DNA of 64,000 bases from Nitrospira sp. SG-bin1. Its GTDB lineage: Bacteria; Nitrospirota; Nitrospiria; Nitrospirales; Nitrospiraceae. The stretch spans positions 1 to 64,000 of the forward strand of contig LVWS01000047.1 of the NCBI GenBank assembly GCA_002083365.1, given 5' to 3'. The position numbers and the translations under genes are program-made. Positions 1-9,188 of the stretch are shown in pieces (the stretch's first letter is position 1; every line of letters begins with the position of its first letter). A model generated the notes under the pieces. It was given only the letters and a program-made list of their open reading frames with translations. It was not told where the DNA came from and did not search any database.

Positions 1-174
1 CATTCCGCGCGGAGAATAAATCAGACCTTCCCTAGCGGGAGACACGGCCGGATTGTATAACGACCGGTTAAGCCTTCTCTTGACCGTTGGCTGAGCGTGA
101 CGAGCTTCAGCGTCATTCTCTGGAGAGTAGCGGGGACGTTGAATCGGATCGACGCGGTAAGAGTCGAGAGCGAG

Positions 175-300
175 CGATGTCACAAGGAAGCCGTCAAGCA
201 ACGTCGCGCCGCCGGGGTCATGGCTGAAAGCGAGCCGGGTAAAGGATCGATCTTTTCAACACGGTTCCTTGTAACCAAGAATATCGGGGACCATCGTTGA
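175..300 (+). pseudogene. Relic of a histidine kinase ATPase domain end
   Basis: The frame ending at the stop at 298-300 reads AESEPGKGSIFS. This closely matches the G2-box end of HATPase_c domains, where VESEPGKGSTF is typical. About 14 residues upstream the match weakens, and an in-frame stop at 58-60 shows no intact kinase precedes it. The most likely reading is a short leftover of a kinase gene, perhaps an ancestor or duplicate of the large kinase that follows. A chance match is possible. I see no other gene in bases 1-399. Confidence 0.35.
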
Positions 301-399
301 GGGGCGACCGGCAGGCCCAAGAACATGTGACGGTGGATCGGATCGACGGCCGACACATGCCGAGCTCGATCGGTTTCCGCCCACGCGTGTGAGGTTGAT

Positions 400-3300
400 A
401 TGACTCGGTTGACCGCCGGATCGGATCACCGGACCATTCTCATCGTGGACGACAATCCGGCTGCCTTGTATGTGAAGAGTCGACTGCTCAGCCGACAGGG
501 CTACCGCGTGATCGAGACGAATAACGGCCGCGAGGCACTCGCCATGGCCGCCGCGGAACGACCTGATCTGATACTCCTTGACGTCAATCTGCCGGACATC
601 GACGGTTTCGATGTGTGCCGGCAACTCAAGACACAACCCGAGACCCAATTCATCAAAATATTGCAGACTTCCGCCGCCCGCATCGGCGCGCCGGATCGGT
701 TACGGGGGTTGGAAGTCGGCGCCGACGCCTATCTGATTGAGCCGGCGGAAGAAGAAGAGTTGATCGGCACGGTGGAGGCCCTATTGAAGCTGGGCCAGCA
801 TGAACGGGACAACCGGCGCCTCATCGAACGTCTCAGCGAAAGCGAAGCACGCTATCGGTCCCTCGTCGAGCGGATGCCGGCGGCCATGTACACCATCGAT
901 CGGGACGGCCGCATCACGTTTTACAACGAGCAAGCGGCTGAGTTGTGGGGGCGCCGGCCCAACCTGAGAGACAGGGAGGATCGGTTTTGCGGGTCTCACA
1001 GGCTGTTTTGGCCGGACGGAACACTGTTGCCGCACGACAAGACGCCCATGGCCGATGCGGTGCAGCACGGCACAGTCCTGCATGGCCAGGAAATCATCAT
1101 TGAACGCCCGGACGGCACCAGGCGCCACGTGATCGTCCATATCGATCCATTGCAAAACGCGGAAGGCCACATCATCGGCGCGGTGAACCTGTTCACGGAT
1201 ATCACCGCACGGAAGCGTCGAGAGGACCAGCTGCGTGAAAGCGAAGAACGGTTTGCGCTCACTCATCGTGCAACAGGCATCGGAACCTTCGAGTGGCGAC
1301 CGGACTCCGGACAGGTCATCTGGAACCGAGCTCACTATGAACTGTTCGGGATCGATCCATCGAGGCCCTGCAGTTTTGAACTCTGGCGCGATGCAGTCCA
1401 TCCGGACGACCTTTCCAGGACGCTGCAAGCCGTCCAATGTGTGCTTGACCGGGGAGAGGGTGTGATCGATTCGGAATATCGGATCGTCCGACCGGATGGG
1501 GACATCCGTTGGATGCAAGGCCTCGGCCGACTCTACTCGGCGAGCGAACGAGAACCGAGGCGAGTGATCGGCATCTGCCTGGACATCACGGATCGCAAGC
1601 GAGCGGAGACGGCGCTTCGGAGGAGCGAAGAAGAGTTCCGCACGATCAGCAACGCGGCGCCGGCATTGGTCTGGGTTTGTAATGCCGACGGACAGATCAT
1701 TTACGTGAACGAACGTTGGTATGAATATACCGGTCAAACGCGCGAACAGGCGGTCGGATTTGGATGGGCGGAGACTCTCCATCCCGATGACCACGCGCGC
1801 ATCCTGACATATTGGGAGCGATGCCGGGCCGCTGGAACCACGTATGAAGGCGAATGCCGCTACCGTCGGCACGACGGCGCCTATCGGTGGCACAGCTTTC
1901 GAGCCTTGCCGCGGCGAGACGAACAAAGCCGGATTGAGGCGTGGTATGGGATCAGTATCGACATCCACGTGCGCAAGCAGGCCGAAGAGGCGCTCCGCCA
2001 GAGCGAAGAGATGTTGCTTCTGGCTCAGCGGAGTGCGCGAGCCGGGGTGTGGGACGTCGATCTCGTAGGCGGTAGGGTTCGATGGTCCGAGCCATATTAT
2101 GAACTCTATGGGCTCAGCCGGGAGGTGATTCCATCACAGGAAGGTTGGATTGCCAGCATCCATCCCGAGGATCGTGCGCGGGTCGAAGCGGAGTTTGCGA
2201 ACGCGATAGCAAGCCGAGGGGCACAGCGCCTCGAATTTCGCATTCTGCGAGACCGCGAAGTGCGGTGGCTCCATAGTGAGGGTCAGGTGATGTGCGATGC
2301 CAACGGTCGGCCCGTTCGAGTCGCGGGACTCACCTGGGATATCACCGAGCGGAAGCGGGCCGAAGAGCAGCTGCGAGAGAGTCATCGGTTCGTCAGTGAA
2401 ATGACCGGCGTGCTTCCCGGCGTGCTCTATGTGTTCGATCTCCGCGAGCGCCGAAACGTCTACGTCAATCGACACACGGGGAAGGTGCTCGGGTATAGCG
2501 CGGAAGAGGTGCATGCTCTGGGGACCGAATTTATCCCTTCCGTCTTGCACCCCGACGATGCACCGCGGCTGCAACAGCACCTGGAATATCTGAAAGACTT
2601 GGCGGATGGAGTCACGGCCCAGATGGAATATCGCTTCCGCCATCGAGACGGATCCTACCGATGGTTCCTGAGTCGTGATGTGGTGTGGCAGCGGTCCGCG
2701 GAGGGTGAGGTGCGCCAGATCCTTGGGATGGCCACGGATATCACGGAACGGAAACAAGCCGAGGAAAAGCTGCGTGAAAGCGAGCTGCGGTTTCGCGCGC
2801 TGGTCGAACGTATCGGCGATGTGTTCTGGATATCCGACCCTTCCTCGAAGACCTTGCTGTATGTCAGTCAGACATTTGCCGACATATGGGGCCGTCATCC
2901 GCGAGAACTGTACGACCATTTTGGATTGTGGATGGATGCGATCCATGAGGACGATCGACCGAGAGTGGCCGCAGGGTTTATTGAGCGTATCTATGCCGGA
3001 ACATATGACATGGAATACCGCGTCGTGCGGCCGGATGGTTCGATACGATGGATCCATGATCGAGGCAAACCGTTGGGCATTGGGGATCTTGTCGCCGGCG
3101 TCGCGGAGGATATTACGGAACGCAAGCAGGCGGAGCGGGCGCTACGCGAAAGCGAGGAGAGGTTCCGCTTGTTGGCCGAGGCGATGCCGCATTTCGTGTG
3201 GCAGACCGATGAGCAAGGCCAGGCGGAATATGAAAATCAGCGGTGGTACCACTACACAGGTTTGACGCATGCGACGACGGGACGGGGCGGATGGCTCACG

Positions 3301-5127
3301 GTCCAGCACCCGGACGATGCCCCACGATTGGCCGAAGCATGGAAGAAAGCCGTCGAGACAGGCGGGGAATACGATGCCGAAACGAGATTCCGCCGCGCTG
3401 TGGACGGCACTTATCGGTGGTTTCGCGTGAGAGGCGCCCCGGTACGGGATGCTGAAGGCCGCATCCAGTCATGGGTGGGTACCTGCACGGATATTCATGA
3501 TCGCAAGGAGACGGAGGCCGCGCTGCGTGAGAGCGAAACACGGTTTCGGAACGTCTTCGAGCATGCAGGGACAGGAATCGCCATTGCCACGCTCGATGGA
3601 AGTTTTGTCCAGTGTAATCCGGCCTACTGCGCGATGCTGGGCTACAGCGAGGAAGAATTCCGACGGCTGAGATTTTCGGAATTGATCCATGCCGACGACC
3701 GTGCCGACAACCTTGCCGAGATTGAGCGATTGCTGAGGGCGGAGTTGCCCAACTTCGAAATCGAGAATCGGTACGTGCACAAGAACGGTCAACCGGTGTG
3801 GGTGCACAAGTTCGTCTCGTTGCTGCGTGATCATGCCGGCGAGGCGAAGTATTTGGTGGCGTTGGTGACCAACGTGACGGAACGGCGCAAGGCGGAGCAG
3901 GCGCTGCGCGAGACGCAAGCGCGTCTTCAGCGCTGGAACGTGGAGCTGGAACAGGCCGTCAATGAGAAGACCGCGGAATTGCGGCAGTCACAGGATCGCC
4001 TCCGGACGATGACGAGCGAGTTGAACCTGGCCGAGCAGCGCGAACGCAAACGCCTGGCCACCGAACTGCACGACCATCTGCAACAGATGCTGGTTGTCGG
4101 CAAGTTGACCATCGGACAGGGGAAACGAGTGACTAATAGCCTGCCTGCCTGTGAAGCCGTTCTCAAGAAGGTCGACGACATCCTGTCCGACGCGTTGACC
4201 TATAGCCGGACGTTGGTCGCGGAACTCAGTCCGCCGGTCCTGCGGGATCATGGCCTGGCGGCCAGCCTCAAGTGGCTGGCGGAATACATGAAGACAAAGC
4301 ATACGCACACCGTGACCGTCGCCGTGCCCGACGATACGGAACTCACCCTGCCGGAAGACCAAGTGATCCTCTTGTTTCAATCGGCGCGGGAACTCTTGAT
4401 CAATTCGGCGAAACACGCCGGTACCGGACGGGCGACGCTCCGGATGGACCGGCGAGCGGACCAGCTTCGCATCACCGTGCGGGATGAGGGCAAGGGGTTC
4501 GAGCCTGCGGCGACGGCCGGAACCCCCAGCGGTGAGCTTTCCTCCAAGTTCGGGCTCTATAGCATTGAGGAGCGTATGCGGGCTTTAGGCGGTTCGTTCA
4601 TCCTGGAGTCCGTTCCGGGGCACGGGACTAGCGCGACTTTAATGGTGCCGTTGACGACGAACGCAAAGAATCAAGAGACCACAGCCGATGATTCGCCGCT
4701 GATCTCTCGTCGTCCTCACGCGAACGGCGCGTCACAAGATCCGTGTCTTGGCGATCGCCCCACGATCCGGGTGTTGCTCGTGGATGACCATGCGATGGTG
4801 CGGCAAGGGCTGCGTTCGGTGCTGGACGCCTATGCGGATATTCAGGTGGTCGGGGAGGCTCGGGATGGATCGGAGGCGGTCAAACTCGTCGAGGAGCTCC
4901 GGCCACGGGTGGTGGTGATGGACATCAACATGCCGAAGATGAATGGAATCGAGGCGACGGAGCACATCAAACTTCGTTACCCGGACACCATGGTGATCGG
5001 CATTTCGGTGAACATCGGAGACGGGAACAGCGACGCAATGCGGCGAGCCGGAGCCGCTACGCTGCTGACTAAAGAGGCAGCGGTGGAGCAACTCCATGAG
5101 ACGATCGTTCAGGCAGTGGGATCGTAG
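400..5127 (+). CDS. Multi-PAS hybrid sensor histidine kinase with two receiver domains
   Basis: Predicted cytoplasmic signalling kinase of 1575 residues with no membrane segment, so its cues would be internal. Domain order: receiver (about 8-130, phospho-acceptor Asp61 in LILLDVNLPD); eight PAS domains starting near 148, 280, 407, 533, 659, 793, 917 and 1043, most followed by a PAC motif of the DITERK type; a short coiled coil; HisKA_3 with His1224 in ELHDHLQQ; HATPase_c (about 1320-1417); and a NarL-type receiver (about 1456-1572, Asp1508). The last receiver has no DNA-binding helix-turn-helix, so output probably goes to another regulator. The first receiver has IEP where the conserved Lys-Pro normally sits, so it may not switch normally. 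The ATG at 400 is preceded by GAGGTTGAT, a good ribosome site. The sensed signals cannot be told from sequence. Confidence 0.95.
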   Translation: MTRLTAGSDHRTILIVDDNPAALYVKSRLLSRQGYRVIETNNGREALAMAAAERPDLILLDVNLPDIDGFDVCRQLKTQPETQFIKILQTSAARIGAPDRLRGLEVGADAYLIEPAEEEELIGTVEALLKLGQHERDNRRLIERLSESEARYRSLVERMPAAMYTIDRDGRITFYNEQAAELWGRRPNLRDREDRFCGSHRLFWPDGTLLPHDKTPMADAVQHGTVLHGQEIIIERPDGTRRHVIVHIDPLQNAEGHIIGAVNLFTDITARKRREDQLRESEERFALTHRATGIGTFEWRPDSGQVIWNRAHYELFGIDPSRPCSFELWRDAVHPDDLSRTLQAVQCVLDRGEGVIDSEYRIVRPDGDIRWMQGLGRLYSASEREPRRVIGICLDITDRKRAETALRRSEEEFRTISNAAPALVWVCNADGQIIYVNERWYEYTGQTREQAVGFGWAETLHPDDHARILTYWERCRAAGTTYEGECRYRRHDGAYRWHSFRALPRRDEQSRIEAWYGISIDIHVRKQAEEALRQSEEMLLLAQRSARAGVWDVDLVGGRVRWSEPYYELYGLSREVIPSQEGWIASIHPEDRARVEAEFANAIASRGAQRLEFRILRDREVRWLHSEGQVMCDANGRPVRVAGLTWDITERKRAEEQLRESHRFVSEMTGVLPGVLYVFDLRERRNVYVNRHTGKVLGYSAEEVHALGTEFIPSVLHPDDAPRLQQHLEYLKDLADGVTAQMEYRFRHRDGSYRWFLSRDVVWQRSAEGEVRQILGMATDITERKQAEEKLRESELRFRALVERIGDVFWISDPSSKTLLYVSQTFADIWGRHPRELYDHFGLWMDAIHEDDRPRVAAGFIERIYAGTYDMEYRVVRPDGSIRWIHDRGKPLGIGDLVAGVAEDITERKQAERALRESEERFRLLAEAMPHFVWQTDEQGQAEYENQRWYHYTGLTHATTGRGGWLTVQHPDDAPRLAEAWKKAVETGGEYDAETRFRRAVDGTYRWFRVRGAPVRDAEGRIQSWVGTCTDIHDRKETEAALRESETRFRNVFEHAGTGIAIATLDGSFVQCNPAYCAMLGYSEEEFRRLRFSELIHADDRADNLAEIERLLRAELPNFEIENRYVHKNGQPVWVHKFVSLLRDHAGEAKYLVALVTNVTERRKAEQALRETQARLQRWNVELEQAVNEKTAELRQSQDRLRTMTSELNLAEQRERKRLATELHDHLQQMLVVGKLTIGQGKRVTNSLPACEAVLKKVDDILSDALTYSRTLVAELSPPVLRDHGLAASLKWLAEYMKTKHTHTVTVAVPDDTELTLPEDQVILLFQSARELLINSAKHAGTGRATLRMDRRADQLRITVRDEGKGFEPAATAGTPSGELSSKFGLYSIEERMRALGGSFILESVPGHGTSATLMVPLTTNAKNQETTADDSPLISRRPHANGASQDPCLGDRPTIRVLLVDDHAMVRQGLRSVLDAYADIQVVGEARDGSEAVKLVEELRPRVVVMDINMPKMNGIEATEHIKLRYPDTMVIGISVNIGDGNSDAMRRAGAATLLTKEAAVEQLHETIVQAVGS

Positions 5128-5285
5128 ATACTCTCGAAAGTCGATTCACCGATAGATCTCATCCGTCCCTTTACTGCTGCGGCGACGTATCGATGCCAGA
5201 GATTGGAATGTTCGCTTCTTGCGGACAAGCAAGTGAATGAGCAGAGGTCAAGCGTCCCATTCTAATCGCTAATTGTGTCCTACCC

Positions 5286-5314
5286 TTGACTCCCGAAAAA
5301 ACAGCTTGTTAAAG
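5286..5314 (+). promoter_or_regulatory. Candidate sigma-70-like promoter for the TIG/Ycf48 pair
   Basis: TTGACT at 5286-5291 is separated by 17 bases from TTAAAG at 5309-5314, about 60 bases before the chosen start of the IPT/TIG gene. The -35 element is strong and the -10 element is weak. Confidence 0.3.
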
Positions 5315-5372
5315 TCGAGGTTGTCGTGTTTCGTATGCTTCTGTATGTTTGTTTCCTCCCGATAGGCTATCC

Positions 5373-7097
5373 ATGCACTGTATCTCAAACTTGACCAAGT
5401 TGTTTCTATGGGCGGTGTGTCTCGCAGCCGGGACGAACGGCATGATCGCACAGGCCGGGCAGGGACCCATTGAATTATCTTCCCGATCCGCCACACCCGG
5501 TGCCACCTTGGTGCTGAATGGGAAAGGGTTGGGAACCTTTAAGTCGACTCAATTCAACCGGGTGACCGTCAATGGAGTGTCGGCATTGGTGCAACGATGG
5601 GACACAGAGGCCATCGAAATCAAGGTTCCCTTCAAGGCCACCAGCGGTCCGGTTGAAGTGTTCATGGGCAAGAAGAAGCTGTCCGCCGGGCCGTTGCTCA
5701 TCACGGCTCCTCGGATAGACGCCATCACGCCGACGGAAGCGGAACGGGGAACCACGCTGCAGATTACCGGGCGTCATTTCGGCCTTTCGGCTGGTGCGCG
5801 TGATCCGAACACGATGTTCGGCGTCAATGACGTGGTGGTCGGTGGGGTCGTGGTGCGTCCTAAGCGGTGGAAAGACGACAAGATCGAGCTTGAAATTCCG
5901 ACGAATGCGGTGAACGGTGATGTGGTGGTTCGGCTGGCTTCCTCCGATCCGCTTCCGGACGGATCGTGTTGCGCTCCGGTCGAACATGTCGTGAGTAACG
6001 CCGTTCCGTTGAAGCTGATTCCGTCCATCAGAGTGGACCCGGTCAGCGGGCCGGTGGGGACGAAGGTGGTCCTGTTCGGCCAGGGATTCGGAAATGCCAA
6101 GGAATCGATGGACGATGGCGTACTGATAGGTGAACGGCCGGCGACCATTGCCCAATGGAAGGACGATGTCATCGTCTTTCATGTCCCGCTCGACGCGCAG
6201 TCGGGTCCGTTGGTGTTGAAACATCAGGGACGGGAACGGGTGCTGGCACAGTTTACCGTTCATGTTCCCCGCGTCACGTCCATGACTCCGGCCAGTGCGC
6301 CCATCGGGACGTTGCTGCGCATTAACGGCGAACACTTTGGGTTTTACTCGGAGAGCGGATCGACTCCCTACAACTTCATGGACTTCAATACCGGCGAGAA
6401 TCGCGTCGAAATCGGCGGGGTGCCGGCGGTGATCTACCGGTGGAACGATGACCGGATCGATGCGTGGGTGCCGTTCAGCGCGAAGTCCGGCAAGGTCGTG
6501 ATCTATCGGAGTGCCAACACGCCGAACGTCGGCGGACTCTGTTGCGCCGAGCGAAGAGCGCTCGCCGTCGAGGCCGGGGACTTCATGTTGGTCACACCCG
6601 TCATCGAATCGTATGCACCTCACACCGCGGGATTGGATGCCACGGTGACGATCAAAGGCCGGGGGTTCGGCACCTTCCTCAAGACCGCCGAACATGCGGA
6701 CTTTGGGTTGAATCAAAAAGCCTATAAACGACGCACCGACGTCGAAATCAACGAGCCGGGTGAAAATACCACCGTCGTGTCGAATGTGTCACGGACCGAA
6801 GTCTTGTTCAACGGCGCGGCCGCACTGGTTCAGTCATGGACCGATGAGGAAATCGTCGTCAAGGTCCCGCACCGTAATCTCTACGGCATCGGAAAGAAGG
6901 GAGAGTTTTTCGATAACCTGGCGACCGGGCCGTTGGTCGTTCGCCGGGGATCATGGGACTTGCTTCCCGATGGAACCTGTTGCTCGCCGAAAAAATGGTT
7001 GACGCTTGAAGCCGGACCGTTCACCATCGAGGCGAAAGGGCTTCCCGACTCAGGCTACTGGGATAACAACAGACCTGACGCGAGTACCAATCAATAA
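5373..7097 (+). CDS. Secreted IPT/TIG-repeat protein with paired cysteines
   Basis: A 574-residue exported protein made of about five immunoglobulin-like IPT/TIG repeats, each opening with a segment like ITPTEAERGTTLQITG or PASAPIGTLLRING. The approximate spans are 30-110, 110-210, 212-295, 295-415 and 415-565. Residues 1-30 form a signal peptide. Adjacent cysteine pairs occur in long loops of repeats two, four and five (residues 199-200, 390-391 and 536-537), twice in the context LPDG[ST]CC. This suggests a shared disulfide or metal site. A TTG at 5349 is also in frame, but the ATG at 5373 sits just before the hydrophobic signal and has AGG upstream. The stop codon overlaps the next gene's ATG (TAATG), so the two are probably coupled. 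No enzyme motif is visible, and a role in cell-surface binding or matrix is a guess. Confidence 0.8.
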   Translation: MHCISNLTKLFLWAVCLAAGTNGMIAQAGQGPIELSSRSATPGATLVLNGKGLGTFKSTQFNRVTVNGVSALVQRWDTEAIEIKVPFKATSGPVEVFMGKKKLSAGPLLITAPRIDAITPTEAERGTTLQITGRHFGLSAGARDPNTMFGVNDVVVGGVVVRPKRWKDDKIELEIPTNAVNGDVVVRLASSDPLPDGSCCAPVEHVVSNAVPLKLIPSIRVDPVSGPVGTKVVLFGQGFGNAKESMDDGVLIGERPATIAQWKDDVIVFHVPLDAQSGPLVLKHQGRERVLAQFTVHVPRVTSMTPASAPIGTLLRINGEHFGFYSESGSTPYNFMDFNTGENRVEIGGVPAVIYRWNDDRIDAWVPFSAKSGKVVIYRSANTPNVGGLCCAERRALAVEAGDFMLVTPVIESYAPHTAGLDATVTIKGRGFGTFLKTAEHADFGLNQKAYKRRTDVEINEPGENTTVVSNVSRTEVLFNGAAALVQSWTDEEIVVKVPHRNLYGIGKKGEFFDNLATGPLVVRRGSWDLLPDGTCCSPKKWLTLEAGPFTIEAKGLPDSGYWDNNRPDASTNQ

Positions 7098-8098
7098 TGC
7101 CGGTGTGGTTCTCTCGCCTCGGTCACCCCACGCGACAGAACGTAGTCGCATCGCTCGGCATCTTACTCGGAGCATTGCTCCTGCCGCCTCAATCGGCGGG
7201 AAACGCCGATTCCAACCTGTCGGTCATCGCCCAAGCGAGTAGCACGAAATCAACGTTGATGAGCATTCAGTTTCGCACGCCTCAGCAGGGGTGGGCGGTA
7301 GGAAGCGGAGGCACAATCCTAAAGACCACCGATGGCGGCAAGAGATGGAAACGGGTAACCAGCGGGACGTCGACTCTGTTGACGTCGGTGTTCTTTACGG
7401 ACCCATCCATTGGATGGGTGGCGGGGAGCGGAGGATTTCTGAGCCGCACGACGAATGGAGGCGAGTCCTGGGTTCAACAAGTCTTGGATACGCAACAGCC
7501 ACTGTACGCCGCTTATTTCTCTTCTCCAACCGTCGGATGGGTCGTCGGAGGAGGAGGCACGATCTTTCACACAACGGATGGCGGCCAACATTGGGCCGAA
7601 CAGGTCAGTGGGACGACGGCGGCCCTTTATGCGGCGCATTTTCTCGATGACCGGAAGGGCGCGATTGTCGGTGCGTTGGGCACCGTCCTTTCCACGGACA
7701 ATGGGGGGGCGAGCTGGACTCCGCAAGAAACGCAGAATGCGGCGACCTTGTTCGACGTTTTTTTCACGGATGCTACGACCGGATGGGCCGTCGGCAATGC
7801 GGGGGCCTTGTTTCAAACCACTGATGGTGGAGCAAAATGGGTGGATCAAACCTTGCCCTGCGGCAAGACGTGCACAAAGGTCATCGATCTGTTGAAAGTC
7901 CGCTTCACGAGTCCTCAAGAAGGTTGGATTGTCGGCGAGCGGGGCATGCTGTATCGGACGGCCGACGCCGGCCACACCTGGAGTGAGGGACGATCGATCA
8001 CTCCATCTTCATTATTTGGTCTCAGTTTTCCAGACGCTGCCCGTGGGTGGGCCAGCGGGGAAAACGGGACCATCATTCATCTCCAACCAGGGCGTTGA
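7097..8098 (+). CDS. Secreted Ycf48-like / BNR-repeat beta-propeller
   Basis: A 333-residue protein with an N-terminal signal segment (about 10-45). It then has six or seven repeats of the form GW[AV]VG..G.[IL]..T.[DN]GG..W, the hallmark of Ycf48/BNR propellers. Ycf48 assists photosystem II assembly in cyanobacteria. In non-phototrophs such propellers are exported proteins of unknown function, so the name describes the fold only. The ATG overlaps the stop of the TIG gene by one base, so the pair is probably co-translated and the products may interact at the cell surface. The first repeats have no carbohydrate-active catalytic residues that would argue for a sialidase. Confidence 0.85.
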   Translation: MPVWFSRLGHPTRQNVVASLGILLGALLLPPQSAGNADSNLSVIAQASSTKSTLMSIQFRTPQQGWAVGSGGTILKTTDGGKRWKRVTSGTSTLLTSVFFTDPSIGWVAGSGGFLSRTTNGGESWVQQVLDTQQPLYAAYFSSPTVGWVVGGGGTIFHTTDGGQHWAEQVSGTTAALYAAHFLDDRKGAIVGALGTVLSTDNGGASWTPQETQNAATLFDVFFTDATTGWAVGNAGALFQTTDGGAKWVDQTLPCGKTCTKVIDLLKVRFTSPQEGWIVGERGMLYRTADAGHTWSEGRSITPSSLFGLSFPDAARGWASGENGTIIHLQPGR

Positions 8099-8362
8099 TC
8101 CTCCATCGGTTCATCCGATTCCTCTCTGCTTTCCGGCGATTTCGAATGTTCTTGTCTCTATTCGGTGCGCTTCTTGATTCTGATCTCCGGGCAGACATCG
8201 AGTCGAGGATGAGAGGGATTAGGCGAGCCGCCTCTCGATCAGGCCGGAAGAAATTCTGTCGCGACGCTGTTTCCTCGGGTACGGTTTCGAACGTTCATCC
8301 TGAAAGTGTCACTTCGAAATTCGCGGGCTGATCCAACACTCCATGACCCATGCCGATCTCCG
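8099..8362 (+). other. Intergenic stretch without a visible gene
   Basis: The sequence between the propeller gene and the toxin-antitoxin promoter has no ORF with a good ribosome site or recognisable product, and no terminator-like hairpin with a T run. Confidence 0.5.
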
Positions 8363-8406
8363 TTGACAAATGTCTGTGGCCAAATTAATGTAGTGACATC
8401 ACTACA
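8363..8406 (+). promoter_or_regulatory. Toxin-antitoxin promoter with overlapping palindromic operator
   Basis: TTGACA at 8363-8368, a 17-base spacer, then TAATGT at 8386-8391 make a strong sigma-70 promoter. A perfect inverted repeat, TGTAGTGA-CA-TCACTACA (8389-8406), overlaps the -10 element and start region and ends three bases before the antitoxin ATG. Phd/VapB-type antitoxins usually repress their own operon by binding such palindromes, so this is very probably the operator. Confidence 0.75.
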
Positions 8407-8409
8407 ACA

Positions 8410-8694
8410 ATGGACAATTGTATGCATATTGGATTACGCGAAGCGAATCAACAATTTTCTCGCCTGATTAAAATGATAAGGGGCGGACAGGAAGTGGTCC
8501 TGACTGAGCGAGGAAGGCCATTCGCAGTGCTGAGACCGATTCGGAAGCGAGACCAGACGGCCATTCAACGGTTGGAGGCTGCGGGCTTCTTGCGTCCTGC
8601 AGCCAAACGTGCCGGCCTTCCGGTGTGGAAGCCGAGGCCAGCTACAGGGCGTCCCTTGGCTAAGACGATGCGGCAAGAGCGAGACAAACGGTGA
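8410..8694 (+). CDS. Phd/YefM-family antitoxin
   Basis: Antitoxin of a type II toxin-antitoxin pair, 94 residues. The N-terminal half has the Phd/YefM DNA-binding fold signature (LREANQQFSRLIKMI, then VVLTERGRPFAVLRP). The basic, proline-rich C-terminal half should be the flexible tail that neutralises the toxin. It ends in a four-base GTGA overlap with the toxin start, the usual coupling for such pairs. The start is uncertain. The ATG at 8410 lies only a few bases after the expected transcription start and would be nearly leaderless. The ATG at 8422 (MHIGLREA) fits the domain edge better but has only a weak ribosome site. Confidence 0.85.
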   Translation: MDNCMHIGLREANQQFSRLIKMIRGGQEVVLTERGRPFAVLRPIRKRDQTAIQRLEAAGFLRPAAKRAGLPVWKPRPATGRPLAKTMRQERDKR

Positions 8695-9131
8695 GACAGA
8701 GTCGCTGGGCGTATTTCGATGCTAGTGTGCTGGTGAAACGATATGTCAAGGAGCCGGGGTCATCCGCCGCGCGACGACATTTGCAGCAGTATCGATTTCT
8801 GTCCTCGGCTGTCGCCCCGGTCGAAGTGTTGTCCGTATTGAGCCGACGCTGCCTGGTCGGAGACCTTACGCAACGTCATTTTTTAGCCATCCGGTCGAGG
8901 ATCCGGAAAGACCGCAGCTACTGGGAGCTCGTAGAAGTCAGTGGGATTGTTCTGAATCGGGCGGAGGAACTGGCCCAACAAACCGGCTTAAGAACGCTTG
9001 ATGCCCTCCACCTTGCCTCGGCCCTCACATTCCAAGCCGCTTCAGGACTCACCATTCCCTTCGTCACCGCGGATGTGAAACAGCACAAAGCAGCCGAACG
9101 ACTTGGACTACATCTGATTTGGGTTGAATAA
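8691..9131 (+). CDS. vapC: VapC-like PIN-domain toxin ribonuclease
   Basis: PIN-domain ribonuclease of 146 residues, the expected toxin partner of the upstream antitoxin. The four acidic residues that bind metal in VapC enzymes are all visible: Asp10 (FDASVLVKRY), Glu45 (APVEVLS), Asp104 (LDALHLASA) and Asp128 (TADVK). It should therefore be catalytically intact, cleaving tRNA or other RNA when released. The start is GTG at 8691 inside the antitoxin stop (GTGA), so expression depends on translation of the antitoxin. The RNA target cannot be predicted from sequence. Confidence 0.9.
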   Translation: MRQSRWAYFDASVLVKRYVKEPGSSAARRHLQQYRFLSSAVAPVEVLSVLSRRCLVGDLTQRHFLAIRSRIRKDRSYWELVEVSGIVLNRAEELAQQTGLRTLDALHLASALTFQAASGLTIPFVTADVKQHKAAERLGLHLIWVE

Positions 9132-9188
9132 AACCGCTATGGCCCATTGCGTTTTCTTGGCGACCGATGTCGGCAGCATACTGTGCGC

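Noticed and set aside
781..1968. 395-codon minus-strand frame opposite the multi-PAS kinase
   Set aside because: Shadow of a GC-rich coding gene with repeated PAS sequence. No family match.
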